64,000 nucleotides of DNA from Tragulus kanchil (GCA_022376925.1 JAIOJX010000031.1:140510854-140574853), one strand, 5' to 3'; counted from the stretch's first letter, positions 45,873-58,205 are shown. Numbers and translations: made by a program. Notes: generated from the sequence alone by a model not told the origin.

Positions 45873-47734
45873 TGTGTTAAGTGATTTTTGAAGATTGAAT
45901 CTGTCTTGTGTTGATAAAGACTGGTAGTAATAACTCCCCCTTGGTTGTAGAGTATACTTCTTTTATACATTGTTGGATTCTACTTGCTAATATTTTATTG
46001 AGGACTTGTCTATCTATGTTCATGAGAGATATTGGTGTGTGGTTTCCTGCTCTTATAAAGTTGGTCTTGTAATGACTAGTGTTGGTATTAGAGTAATGCT
46101 GGCCTTCTAGAATGAGTCAGGCAGTAATCTCTCTGCTCTATTCTCTAGAAGAGATGGCAGAGACTATGTGTAGTTTCTAATTAAATGTCTGGTAGATTTC
46201 GCCAGTGAATCCATTTGGGACTGATGCTTTCTCTTTTGGAAGGTTATTATTGATTCAATGTCTTTAATAGATATGGACCTTCTCAGATGGTCTGTTTCTT
46301 CTTCTGAGAGCTTGGCAAAATTGTATCTTTTAAGGAATTGGTCTATTTTCTCCAGACTATCAAGTGTGTGGGTATAGACTTGTTCATAGGACCACCAGGG
46401 GGAGCCCCTAATTTATTATTTTTTGACTGCACTGGATCTTGGTTTCTGAGCATGGGCTTTCTCTAGTTGTGGCATGTGGGGGCTACCCTTGAGGTGCAGT
46501 GTGCAGGTTCCTCACTGTGGTGGCTTCTCTTGCGGAGCACACAGGCTCCAGGTGAGCAGGCTTCAGTGCCTGTGGTGCACGGGCTTAGCTGCTGTGCGGC
46601 ATGAGGGATCTTCTTGGATTTGGGACTGAAGCCATGTCCCCTGCATTGGCAGATGGATTCTTAACCACTGGGTCACCAGGGAAATCCCTACTGAGAGTTT
46701 TAAAATCATGGGTGGGTGTTGGATTTTGTCAAATGTTTTTTTCCTATCTATTGATAGGATCATGTTACTTTTTTTTTTTAGCCTGTTGATGTGATGGCTT
46801 ATGTTAAGTGACTTGAGTTTTTTTTTTTTTTTTAATGGGGACCATTTTTAAAGGATTTATTGACTTTGTTACAATAGTACTTCTCTTTTATTTATGTTTT
46901 TATTTGTCTGAGAGACATGTGGAATCTTAGCTTCCCAATCAGAGACCAAACCTTCACCCACTGCCTTGGAAAGCCAAGTCTTAACCACTGGGTCATTGGG
47001 GAAGCCCCCTGTGTTAAGTGATTTTTGAAGATTGAATCTGTCTTGTGTTGATAAAGACTGGTAGTAATAACTCCCCCTTGGTTGTAGAGTATACTTCTTT
47101 TATACATTGTTGGATTCTACTTGCTAATATTTTATTGAGGACTTGTCTATCTATGTTCATGAGAGATATTGGTGTGTGGTTTCCTGCTCTTATAAAGTTG
47201 GTCTTGTAATGACTAGTGTTGGTATTAGAGTAATGCTGGCCTTCTAGAATGAGTCAGGCAGTAATCTCTCTGCTCTATTCTCTAGAAGAGATGGCAGAGA
47301 CTATGTGTAGTTTCTAATTAAATGTCTGGTAGATTTCGCCAGTGAATCCATTTGGGACTGATGCTTTCTCTTTTGGAAGGTTATTATTGATTCAATGTCT
47401 TTAATAGATATGGACCTTCTCAGATGGTCTGTTTCTTCTTCTGAGAGCTTGGCAAAATTGTATCTTTTAAGGAATTGGTCTATTTTCTCCAGACTATCAA
47501 GTGTGTGGGTATAGACTTGTTCATAGTAACCCTTTATTATCCTTTTGCTGTCTGTAGGAGCTGTGGTGATGTCCCTCTTTCATTTCTGATACTAGTAACT
47601 TGTGCTTTTCCTCTTTTGTTTTCCCTTAGCCTGGCAAGAGGCTTATTGATTTGATTGATCTTTTCAAAGAACAAACTTTTAGTTTCATTGATTTTTCTCT
47701 ATTGACGTCCCCTTTAATGAATGTTTATACCTTA

Positions 47735-48080
47735 GAAACAAGCACATTGAAATTTAGGCCATTGATTATTAAAAGGTAAATGTTAAATGTTAACACTTTC
47801 AACTTAAAAGATAAAATACACTTGCAGTAACAAGACACTGCTTTTATTTCCTATACATAGGAGTCCTGCTTTCATATTTCACTTGAAATAAAAAGTTGCT
47901 AAACATCTTTGAACACCATTCAGTGATATGATCTCCAGGGGCTCTTCCATGGCTCTGTGATTCAGTTAGATTAAACGATATTGTGATCAGATGTTTTTGT
48001 TTTAAAAACATCCATCTTTTAGTAAACTGTAAAGCCATACGGATTAGTCAAGTTTGGATATGCAGCTGGATAAAGTGACC
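47735..48080. other. Single-copy AT-rich intergenic DNA
   Basis: No recognised feature. Repeated at 48838-49183 by D13. Confidence 0.5.
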
Positions 48081-48081
48081 T

Positions 48082-48300
48082 GGGGGCTTAACTGGTAGCT
48101 TGGCTGGTAAGGAATCCACCTGCAATGCAGGGGGACCTGGGTTCGATCCCTGGGTTGGGAAGATCCCCTGGAGGAGGGCACGGCAACCCACTCCAGTATT
48201 CTTGCCTGGAGAATCCCAAGGACAGAGATGCCTGGCGGGCTATAGTCCATGGTGTTGCAAAGAGTCAGACACAACTGAACAACTAAGCACAGCACAGCAC
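48082..48300 (+). mobile_element. Bov-A2-type SINE
   Basis: ggttcgatccctgggttggg, agtattcttgcctggagaat and agagtcagacacaactgaac. Copy 49185-49403 from D13. Confidence 0.95.
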
Positions 48301-49441
48301 AAAATCACCTGGAACATGATACAGGGTGAGAGCACTGGGATACTGAAGCAACTGAGTCAGGCAGTAATCTCTCTGCTCTATTCTCTAGAAGAGATGGCAG
48401 AGACTATGTGTAGTTTCTAATTAAATGTCTGGTAGATTTCGCCAGTGAATCCATTTGGGACTGATGCTTTCTCTTTTGGAAGGTTATTATTGATTCAATG
48501 TCTTTAATAGATATGGACCTTCTCAGATGGTCTGTTTCTTCTTCTGAGAGCTTGGCAAAATTGTATCTTTTAAGGAATTGGTCTATTTTCTCCAGACTAT
48601 CAAGTGTGTGGGTATAGACTTGTTCATAGTAACCCTTTATTATCCTTTTGCTGTCTGTAGGAGCTGTGGTGATGTCCCTCTTTCATTTCTGATACTAGTA
48701 ACTTGTGCTTTTCCTCTTTTGTTTTCCCTTAGCCTGGCAAGAGGCTTATTGATTTGATTGATCTTTTCAAAGAACAAACTTTTAGTTTCATTGATTTTTC
48801 TCTATTGACGTCCCCTTTAATGAATGTTTATACCTTAGAAACAAGCACATTGAAATTTAGGCCATTGATTATTAAAAGGTAAATGTTAAATGTTAACACT
48901 TTCAACTTAAAAGATAAAATACACTTGCAGTAACAAGACACTGCTTTTATTTCCTATACATAGGAGTCCTGCTTTCATATTTCACTTGAAATAAAAAGTT
49001 GCTAAACATCTTTGAACACCATTCAGTGATATGATCTCCAGGGGCTCTTCCATGGCTCTGTGATTCAGTTAGATTAAACGATATTGTGATCAGATGTTTT
49101 TGTTTTAAAAACATCCATCTTTTAGTAAACTGTAAAGCCATACGGATTAGTCAAGTTTGGATATGCAGCTGGATAAAGTGACCTGGGGGCTTAACTGGTA
49201 GCTTGGCTGGTAAGGAATCCACCTGCAATGCAGGGGGACCTGGGTTCGATCCCTGGGTTGGGAAGATCCCCTGGAGGAGGGCACGGCAACCCACTCCAGT
49301 ATTCTTGCCTGGAGAATCCCAAGGACAGAGATGCCTGGCGGGCTATAGTCCATGGTGTTGCAAAGAGTCAGACACAACTGAACAACTAAGCACAGCACAG
49401 CACAAAATCACCTGGAACATGATACAGGGTGAGAGCACTGG

Positions 49442-50924
49442 ATTAGGAATCAGAGGGTCTAGTCCCTACCCTTGCATTGCTCAGCCTTCACCTGAGAGTC
49501 AGAATGCTCTTCGTTGGTGTCAAAAACCTACCCCGACTGAGGTTCAGTTTTAGGTATGACTCTGTTCAAAAACTCAAATGATGTCACAAGAGAAGAGGCT
49601 TTCCTCTATCTTTGGGCTCTGTTTCCTCTGCCTTGGTTCTGTTCTCAGACAGGCTCTAAGAACCTTCAGCAGCTCCAGGCCGACTGCCCCAATTCAGGAA
49701 AAAAGCAAAGGCTCCTTCCCCTAGGGGTCCAGCAAAAAGTCATGAGGTTTTCTGATGGAATTGATTTAGATCACTGCTCTGAACCAATTACCAGGAAGGG
49801 GCAGGAGGTGGCCCTGATGGGGGTTGGATTTCAAAACCAAGCCAAATCTAGATCATAAATCTACCCCTGGATTTTGAGGGGGAGGCCTGGGTCACCTAAA
49901 CCATGTGGCCTAAGTTGGGATCTGCAAGAAAAATGAGGAGGCTGTTATCACAGGAGTGGAGAAGGAAGGATGGCTAGGCAAAGCAATTCAGTGGAAGCAA
50001 AGACAAAATGGTTTCTCAACTCAGTTCCTCTGGCTGTCTTGAGAGGACCTCTGTTTCGAGGGCCCACGGAGAGGAGGGTGTGGACCACAGGCAGGACTGG
50101 TACCTGTCTGGAGAGGAGAGCAGCCTGGAGGCACATTGCTGGGCAGACTCTGTGGGCAATATCTGATTGGACAGAAACATCGAAGGTTTAGTGAACCCAA
50201 CAGGTTTCAGCAAATGTGAGCTCCTGGCCCTCATGAGCCTGGTCACCCGTGAGGAGCTGGCAGAGACACTTTCTGACCAATGACGGTCTGACTGGCTTGG
50301 TTGACGCTGTCCTGCTCATCCCAGAGGCACACGGGCCCGTTTGCTCCAGGAAATGTGACCAGGGAGGCTTTTTCTGCCTCTTTCTCTCCTGTGATCCTGC
50401 CTTTCAGAGGCCACTGGGGATTCGATTTGGAATTGCTGACCCTGTCCGTCCCAGGACAGAATGTGTGAGGCTCAGCCAGATCGGTTTGTGCCAAATGGGA
50501 CAATGTCACTGGGTTATTCTCACTTGGAACTGCTGATGGTTTGTGATGATTGTTTAAACCTCCACGTAGATGATTTGGAAGGTACGGATTGATGAATGCC
50601 TATCTAGTTCTAGTCTCTGAGGCAGAAAAAGGAAAAAAAGTTTTCCCTTCATTCATGAGGAATACACTTGGAAGGCAGCCTCTTCCTTTACTCCTGTCTC
50701 TTCAGCTTTCACTGGGGGTAAAATCTCTTCCTTAAAGCCTGCCCCCCAGATTCCCTATTAGGAGGAAATAGCCCATTCATCTGTGTGTCCTTGACATTGA
50801 CTTAGGGAGCTGCCATATTTCCCAGCGTATACTCTGCTTCTCTTATGCATTCTTCCCAGGACAGCTGGCGTGACCTTACAAACACAGAGTAACTTACACG
50901 GTACCATCACTCCATTCACCACCT
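49442..50924. other. Single-copy intergenic DNA
   Basis: One of the longest stretches free of duplication and of recognised repeats. Overlapping short open frames at 49556-49858 (+), 50249-50536 (+) and 50243-50509 (-) resemble nothing I know and show no splice or promoter context. Confidence 0.5.
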
Positions 50925-50966
50925 TTTGGTGGCCTTCCTTTGCACTCAGGTAAAACCTGAGCTTCT

Positions 50967-51087
50967 GGAGAATTCCCTGGTGGTCCAGTGGTTAAGATGC
51001 TGCACTTCCACTGTAGGGTCCATGAGTTCAATCCCTGGTGAGGGAGCTAAGATCCCACATACTGCTCAGTGCAGCCAGAAAAAAAAA
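50967..51087 (+). mobile_element. tRNA-derived SINE (short CHR type)
   Basis: Head gagaattccctggtggtcca, body gagggagctaagatcccaca, A-rich end. Confidence 0.9.
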
Positions 51088-51196
51088 AGAGAAAAAGACC
51101 CCGAGTGTTTGCCCTGGGCCCTCCTCTGTGACCCAATCTTGTGCCATAATCCGTTTGGCCTTATTATACTCCACACATAATATCCCTAATTTGATG

Positions 51197-51341
51197 TTTT
51201 TCTTTAAAATATTATTGATTTTAAATGTAAGGATGATTGCTTTACAATATTGTGTTGGTTTCTGCCATACATCAACATGACTCAGCCATAGGTACACCTA
51301 TGTCCGCTCCCTCTTGAACTTCCCTCCGACCTCCCACCCAA
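51197..51341 (-). mobile_element. Ruminant L1 3'-end fragment
   Basis: Antisense: ttacaatattgtgttggttt, then catcaacatgactcagccat. Confidence 0.85.
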
Positions 51342-51699
51342 TATCCCTGATTTTAGTCTTAAACATGCCACATTCTTCTATATGCGGGCCTTTCTACATG
51401 CTTTTTCCTTATTCTAGAAAGCTGTTTCCACGTTTTTCATACAGCAGTTTCCTTCTTACCTTTCTCAGAAAGGTAATCCCCTAGACTCTGCTGACATGAG
51501 TCCCTTCTTTCCCTAGTTTCTTTCATGGAACTCCATGCATTTCCTGTTTGCTTTAAATATATAGCATATGCAATTACATATTTATTTATTAGGTCTTCCC
51601 ATTAGACTTGGAGCTTTGTGAGGCCAAGAGCTGTCCTACTTTCTGTTTTGTTCACAGCTATATCCCCTGCAGCTGGCTCTTAGCAAGTGTTTGCTTTCT

Positions 51700-52083
51700 C
51701 TTTTGGGGGGTTGGGGGGCAGGTTGGGGAGGGAGGAGGGCGGGCGGGCCACTTCCATTGGTCTTTCATTTATCTATTTTCATCCATCTTTTTTTTTTTTT
51801 TTTTTTTGTGGGAGGGGGCCGGGCAGGCCACTTCCATTGGTCTTTTATCTACCCATTTTCATCCATCTTTGTTCCTTGGCCCACGTGGGCCTCCCATCGT
51901 GGTGGCCTTTGTTGTCACAGAGCACTGGCTCTGGGCGCATACGCTCCAGAGCTCCGGCTCGGCAATTGGGCACATCAGTCCAGCCACTCCGCAGCACGTG
52001 GGATCTTCCCAAGCTAGGGATCGAACTGGCGCCCCTTGCACTGCAAGGCGGTGTCCTTACCCACTGGACCACCAGGGAAGCCC
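51700..52083 (-). mobile_element. Two tRNA-derived SINEs, one complete, one tail fragment
   Basis: 51787-52083 is a full antisense copy (T run to accaccagggaagccccc). 51700-51786 is only the tail and last body part of another copy of the same type, ending at catccatc where the T run of the full copy begins. Confidence 0.9.
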
Positions 52084-52484
52084 CCATAATATGTTTTTGT
52101 TGCTCAAATGATTAGAGGGTTGGGGTCCTTCCATAGGGGAGGCAGGACTTCCTTCTGTGCTCTTCCTTTTGGCTGCCATTGATCTCTTCTTTCAGGAGGG
52201 GATCGGGGTGGTTGTGCCACACTTAGCTCTGTCTCCCTCCAGGCACTAACCTGGCATTGGCTCACAGCGGGACCCCAGTGAGGGCTGCTGACTGGGTTCA
52301 CGTCACACATACTCTCCCCCCGCCATCCCATCCACTGCACAGCCAGCCACTCTTGGAAGTGGCAAAGATAGCAACCTACAGGATGAGACTTCAGAGCTGC
52401 CAAGCCACTGGCGAATCTAAAACTCTTCTACTGTCGAGTTGTGGACCCTGAGATTCTGGCAGAACAGAGCCAGGAAAAGCTCTA
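52084..52484. other. Intergenic DNA, nothing recognised
   Basis: Single copy; no exon, repeat or regulatory cluster seen. Confidence 0.5.
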
Positions 52485-52775
52485 AGTTGTCATTGCTGAG
52501 TCGTATCCGATTCTTTGCGACCCCATGGACGGCAGCATGCCAGGCTTCCCTGTCCTTCCCCGCCTCCCCGAGTTTGCTCAAACTCCTGTCCATTGAATCG
52601 GTGATGCTTTCCAGCCATCTCATCCTCTGTCGTCCCCTTCCCCTCCTCCTCTCGTCCCAGCATCAGGGACTTTTCCACTGAGTTGGCTCTTCACATCAGG
52701 TGGCCAACATATTAGAGCTTCAGCTTCAGCACCCGTCCTTCCAATGGATGTTCAGGGTTTCCTTTAAAGCTCTAA
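52485..52775 (-). mobile_element. BovB 3' fragment
   Basis: Antisense BovB: gaccccatggacggcagcat, tcacatcaggtggccaacat, attagagcttcagcttcagc. Confidence 0.88.
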
Positions 52776-52989
52776 GGATCATAGCCTAAGAGGCACCACA
52801 TCTGGATGAGGTACTGCCTGAAATGAGCCTGCTGATCTCGTCCAGGGGCCGGGATGAGTGGGGCGGGAGGATGGGGAACACAGTGACAGCCCCTGAGCCT
52901 CAAGGTTCTCACTTCAATAGGTTTTCATTCAGCAAATAGCGATGTGTTGGAGTCTGTGGGAGACAAGAATAAGACACAGCCTCTGATCT

Positions 52990-53190
52990 CAGGAGGCTCA
53001 TAGTTTAGCAGAACAGATACATGGCTTGTCTCTTTCTAGCTGTATGACCTTGAACTTGTTACCTAACTTCAGAGCCTCAGTGTTCTCTTCTGTAGGATGG
53101 GGTAATACATGTACCGACCTCATGGGTGATAATTCAGTGAGTTGATGCGTGGAAAATCCTTAGGACAAGATTGGGTTTAGTAACGCTTGG
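52990..53190 (+). mobile_element. MIR relic
   Basis: Sense MIR: tagctgtatgaccttgaact, then cagagcctcagtgttctctt. Confidence 0.65.
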
Positions 53191-53378
53191 CAGTAAATTA
53201 CTTGTTATTCCTAGGCAGGCCCTCTTTAGAGTAACCTCCTGCTTATCATTGTCTCCAGGAGGAGCTGCCCTCTGGTGGTAATTATACAGAATGGCCATCT
53301 GTCCTGGGACCTCGCCTATTCGGCTTGCTCAAGAAGCCAGCCCTGGTTTTCAACCTGGGACCATTTAGGCACGTATGG

Positions 53379-53605
53379 GGCTTCCCAGTTGGTGCTAGGG
53401 TAAAGAATCCACCTGCCAGTGCAGGAGACATCAGAGGCGTGAGTGTGACCCCTGGGTGGGGAAGATACCCTGGAGGAGGACATAGCAATCACCACAGAAT
53501 CCTTGCTTAGAGAATCCTGTGGACAGAGGAGCCTGGAAGGCTACGGTCCACAAGGTTGCAGAATTGGATACGACTGAAGCGACTTTGCATGCATGCATGC
53601 ATGTG
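53379..53605 (+). mobile_element. Bov-A2-type SINE with (gcat)n end
   Basis: Head ggggcttcccagttggtgct, body gtggacagaggagcctggaa, and a short gcat microsatellite at 53587-53602. Confidence 0.9.
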
Positions 53606-54598
53606 GAGAAACTATCAAACAAACCATTACCAAGCCATTCGAATTGAAGATATTCTAAGGGCTAAGGGCCCGGGGAATGGAAATATCTCAAGCTTGAACA
53701 TGTGGGTACGTAGTAGCAGAAAGAGGTGCTGCAGCTGGGCTCCCTGCCAGTTTTGAGCAGGAAGGAAGCAGAGGTGGGAGGAGCCCACGTTTGGTAAAAC
53801 GAAGAACTAGGAGTCAGAGAAATTTGCCAGGCAGGCTTGATGGTATCCAGGCTCTGCAGCTAGACAGAGTTATTGTCACCATTTAGTAGCTTACTGACCT
53901 TGGGCAACTCATTTGGCTTCTCTGAGAGGTTTCATGCAATGGAAATAGCAGTGATGTTACCCTGATAGGTTTGTTTTAATAATAGCCATCTAATGGGGTA
54001 CTGTGTATGGAAAACCCTTTATGAACTATACAAATAGTACTGTAATCCATCAGTTATAAGATGGGATTTTTTTTTTAACATTTCCCGTTTCTTTTTTTTT
54101 TGCCATTTTTTAAAGTTTGCTTCTTTGCTTTTACAGAGTTTTGTTATTTACAGATATGCATAATCCCAGATTAGTCATATGTATATCCCATCCCCCCATC
54201 CCACCCCTCCAGGCCATCGCATAGCCCCCATGTAAGATTCCTTAACCCACAGCGCATTGACGATAGTTACCTCTTTTACATATGCTAGTACAGGGCTCCA
54301 ATAACATTTCCTATTTCTCAAATTGGAAGAAATTGCAATCCATGGTGCCATAGACTTTAACTGGTGGCTTTCAGTTTTGCTTGATGGATCATAAAAACTG
54401 TGTGGCAGTCAGGGACCTCTCCTGAACAGATGTGAGGAGACGGTCGTTGAACCAGTGGTCCCTGCCATTTCCTCCCTCACTGCTACCCTTTGCCAGGAGC
54501 CCCCAGAGCCCACCTGTGATGCCTTGTCCTGTGTGCCCCCCTCAGAGCCTGGCACAGCGTTGGGCACAGATCAGCCCTCCATGAATGCTTCAACATTT
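53606..54598. other. Intergenic DNA with old repeats
   Basis: A sense MIR-like patch at 53845-54050 (gaccttgggcaactcatttg). A T-rich unassigned stretch at 54064-54300. An L2-like end near 54500-54595. No gene. Confidence 0.5.
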
Positions 54599-54798
54599 AA
54601 AATTTTATTTATATATCTGACTGCACTGGATCTTAGTCTGCTGCCGCTCACAGACTCTCCCGTTGTGTCTCAACAGATGCGGCGCCCAGGCTTAGTGGCT
54701 CTGTGGCCTGCAGGGTCTTAGCTCCCCGACCAAGGGTCGAACCTGTGCCCCCTGCATTGCAAGGTGGATTTTTAACCGCTGGACCACCAGGGAAGTCC
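54599..54798 (-). mobile_element. tRNA-derived SINE (CHR type)
   Basis: Antisense: gactgcactggatcttagtc, then ctggaccaccagggaagtcc. Copy 55707-55906 from D14. Confidence 0.9.
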
Positions 54799-55695
54799 TC
54801 CTCAACGAATGCTTTGTACTTGGATAAGGGCAAGTGGCCAGTTCAGTCAGCAGCATTTTTGAGACACGAAACACACCCTTCTCACCTTCTGACTTAGGCC
54901 CGAGGAGTGGTTCTTTGACTGTTCTGTTTTTCTGGTCACCTAGTATGCATTCACCTTGTTTTCTGAGTGCTGCTGTGGACCACCCCTCTCCCCTCCTGTT
55001 TCAGTGACATAGGGAGAGAACCGTTCCTCACTATCCTCTTATGCCTCCCACCCTCCCACCTCCCCACTCCTGTGCCTAATACAATTAGCATAGCACAGCC
55101 CTCTGGTCTCCGTGATTGGTCCAGAGAGTAGCACATGACCCCGTCAGACCCTTTGCCCTACAAGGAGACTTTTGCTGATGTGGCTACTGTCTATGCCCCG
55201 GCCATAGCCCCTTGGCACCTGCCATGTCCATGAACACCAGCTGAACTTCCAACTGCCAGTCTTTGGGACTCTGTCCGAGGGCTGTCTCAGGCTGCTGGAG
55301 CCATTGTGCTCCGGGAGCAGCAGGCCCGAGTAACAGGGTCAGTGTTGCTGGGAAGTGGCCAGGCTACTGTGCAGGTGAAGAGGGAAGAAGGTCAGCAGTC
55401 GTGGGCCCGGCCCCGGGGCAGCCCTCCCCCAGCGGCTGATGGGGCTGTAGATACATGCTGCTGTTCCCTTCTGGGTGCCCGCTTCTACCCTGGTTCCCAC
55501 AGCTCCCCGGTGAGATTAGGCTTTGGACGCTGGCAGCGATAACTGCCTCAGTAACACACGCTTTACTGGCTTCTTTGCTTCACTGGCTCACTTCCCCACT
55601 CCCCTGCCCCTGTGTCCCGCGATCACTTCCCAATGAACCACTCGTATTCAAATTCGTGTCTCAGGATCTGTCTCTAGGGAGCCCAAACCAAGACC
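54799..55695. other. Single-copy intergenic DNA (doubled by D14)
   Basis: No gene or repeat family recognised. Confidence 0.5.
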
Positions 55696-56803
55696 TGCTT
55701 CAACATTTAAAATTTTATTTATATATCTGACTGCACTGGATCTTAGTCTGCTGTCGCACAGACTCTCCCGTTGTGTCTCAACAGATGCGGCGCCCAGGCT
55801 TAGTGGCTCTGTGGCCTGCAGGGTCTTAGCTCCCCGACCAAGGGTCGAACCTGTGCCCCCTGCATTGCAAGGTGGATTTTTAACCGCTGGACCACCAGGG
55901 AAGTCCTCCTCAACGAATGCTTTGTACTTGGATAAGGGCAAGTGGCCAGTTCAGTCAGCAGCATTTTTGAGACACGAAACACACCCTTCTCACCTTCTGA
56001 CTTAGGCCCGAGGAGTGGTTCTTTGACTGTTCTGTTTTTCTGGTCACCTAGTATGCATTCACCTTGTTTTCTGAGTGCTGCTGTGGACCACCCCTCTCCC
56101 CTCCTGTTTCAGTGACATAGGGAGAGAACCGTTCCTCACTATCCTCTTATGCCTCCCACCCTCCCACCTCCCCACTCCTGTGCCTAATACAATTAGCATA
56201 GCACAGCCCTCTGGTCTCCGTGATTGGTCCAGAGAGTAGCACATGACCCCGTCAGACCCTTTGCCCTACAAGGAGACTTTTGCTGATGTGGCTACTGTCT
56301 ATGCCCCGGCCATAGCCCCTTGGCACCTGCCATGTCCATGAACACCAGCTGAACTTCCAACTGCCAGTCTTTGGGACTCTGTCCGAGGGCTGTCTCAGGC
56401 TGCTGGAGCCATTGTGCTCCGGGAGCAGCAGGCCCGAGTAACAGGGTCAGTGTTGCTGGGAAGTGGCCAGGCTACTGTGCAGGTGAAGAGGGAAGAAGGT
56501 CAGCAGTCGTGGGCCCGGCCCTGGGGCAGCCCTCCCCCAGCGGCTGATGGGGCTGTAGATACATGCTGCTGTTCCCTTCTGGGTGCCCGCTTCTACCCTG
56601 GTTCCCACAGCTCCCCGGTGAGATTAGGCTTTGGACGCTGGCAGCGATAACTGCCTCAGTAACACACGCTTTACTGGCTTCTTTGCTTCACTGGCTCACT
56701 TCCCCACTCCCCTGCCCCTGTGTCCCGCGATCACTTCCCAATGAACCACTCGTATTCAAATTCGTGTCTCAGGATCTGTCTCTAGGGGAGCCCAAACCAA
56801 GAC

Positions 56804-57860
56804 ACCTGCTGGCTGTGGTGAACGGCTGGGGAGGCTCTGGGAGCTGTTGAAGCCGCTGTCTTGCCAGCCAAGGGGGGCGGACCCTGCAAGAACCAAGCGA
56901 ACACGGAGGCGAGACGAGCTGAACCGAGATGGTAAATGAGGTGATTTTAATGACGTGTGGCTATGATAGGATCCCACTCCACAGTTCAGACGCTTGATGA
57001 AATGCCCCATGAGGTCTCTCTGTGCACCAGTCTGTCCTCCCCTACAGCCAGCCACCTCCTCTCTCCGCCCTCTCCGAAAACTGTGTTGCCCAGAGTGATT
57101 CGTTTCCATCTCTCAGCTTTTGAACCCACTCCCCAGATTTGGTTTCCTTTGGGATTTCCTGTTCCGGAAGCTGTTCAGGAGAAAGGTGTGCATGCGTGGT
57201 CTGTGGACATGTGTGCATATGTGTTTGTGCCTCATGGCAGGAGTCATCTCAGAGGCTCCAAAGTCAGGAGAGCCCCAACAGCCTTGGCTACCCGGAAAAC
57301 ACGTGAGAACCCCAAACCAGGGGCTCCCGCCCGAATATATTTCTGTCTCTTAGAAACCCTTTGTTTCTCTCATTTCTGCTGTTCTCAATTATCTGTCTCT
57401 TTCTCTTCTTCTCGGCCTCCTTCCTCTATTCTTCAGAGGATCATTGATCTACACGACCTCACAGACTGACCCCAGGTTCAAATTCTCCAGGAAGAATCTG
57501 ACAGGCTCTGCTCAACTGCCAATAGATGACTTCCCCGGACCAGGTCCCGCCTCTTGTCCAATCAGCTGTGGCTGTGATGATAGGGGCGGGGCCTCGGAGG
57601 GCAATGAACTATCCCCCAAAGCTCCGCCCCTTTTAGGTGCCTGTTCCTGTCAGGACAGTATCTGGGCGAGAAGATAATGATAAATAGAAAAATAAGAGCT
57701 AATAGTGACTGAGTACCTCTTTAAATCAGGCACGGGACACCTATTACATCTTTTGTAATGAAATTTTGTCGAAGTATTTATAACAAGTACATGAATCTTA
57801 AGTGGACAGCTCAGTACATGTGTTACTTCTATCCATTCTTATAGCAACCCTATAATACGA
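56804..57860. other. Intergenic DNA with promoter-like motif cluster
   Basis: Mostly unassigned. Two CCAAT boxes (57519-57525, 57558-57565) and two GC boxes in opposite orientation (57583-57593, 57622-57630) lie within about 110 bp. The open frame 56957-57469 (+) is not recognisable. Confidence 0.4.
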
Positions 57861-57873
57861 TCTTTAAAAATGG

Positions 57874-58189
57874 AGGGCTTCCCCTGGTGGTCCAGTGGGT
57901 AAGGATGCTGCCTTGCAGTGCAAGGGGCGCCGGTTCGATCCCTGGCCTGGGAAGATCCCACGTGCCGCAGAGCGGCTGGACCCATGTGTCCAATTACCGA
58001 GCCGGAGCTCTGGAGCGCATGCGCCCAGAGCCAGTGCTCTGCGACGACAGAGGCCACCACGATGGGAGGCCCACAGGAGCCAAAGAACAAAGACGGATGA
58101 AAATAGAGACATGAAAGACCAATAGAAGTGGCCCGCCCATCCCCATCTCTCCCCACCCCACCCCCCGAAAGATAAATAAATAAAATAAA
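57874..58189 (+). mobile_element. tRNA-derived SINE ('tgtccaattacgagcc' type), full length
   Basis: Head gggcttcccctggtggtcca, B box ggttcgatccctgg, body end gaccaatagaagtggcccgc, C-rich tail (58136-58166), then aataaa repeats. Target-site duplication tttaaaaatgga / tttaaaaaaaaatgga. Confidence 0.95.
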
Positions 58190-58205
58190 TGTTTAAAAAA
58201 AAATG

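Larger units (their letters stand above)
45252..47526. repeat. Tandem duplication D12 (unit 1137 bp)
   Basis: Junction 46388/46389, within SINE and antisense L1 sequence. Essentially identical copies, apart from a T-run change near 45632/46769. Confidence 0.96.
42215..47730 (-). mobile_element. L1 ORF2 region, antisense, broken by SINEs and doubled by D11-D13
   Basis: Plus-strand motifs are the complement of L1 ORF2: gttctgttccactgatctat, tcgaggagttcagtcttcca, gaatctgtcttgtgttgata, aagaggcttattgatttgat. On the minus strand it runs from the reverse-transcriptase region (47.7 kb) toward the 3' part (42.2 kb). Reading frames are interrupted. SINEs at 44263, 44584, 44978, 45283 and 45700 are inserted. 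A further copy of the right end is at 48353-48823. Confidence 0.85.
47250..49441. repeat. Tandem duplication D13 (unit 1103 bp)
   Basis: Junction near 48352/48353, overlapping the end of D12. The bodies are identical; about 14 corrupted bases lie just before the junction. Confidence 0.96.
50925..51700 (+). mobile_element. L2 3'-end relic with younger insertions
   Basis: L2-like text at both sides (cttggagctttgtgaggcca, then ctatatcccctgcagctggc). It is interrupted by a SINE at 50967-51087 and an L1 tail at 51197-51341. Confidence 0.55.
54586..56803. repeat. Tandem duplication D14 (unit about 1109 bp)
   Basis: Junction 55695/55696. A small deletion and substitution occur within 60 bases of the second copy's start; one G is lost 20 bases before the first copy's end. 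Confidence 0.96.

Noticed and set aside
56957..57469. 170-residue open frame (plus)
   Set aside because: No similarity recognised and no supporting signals; codon pattern looks random.
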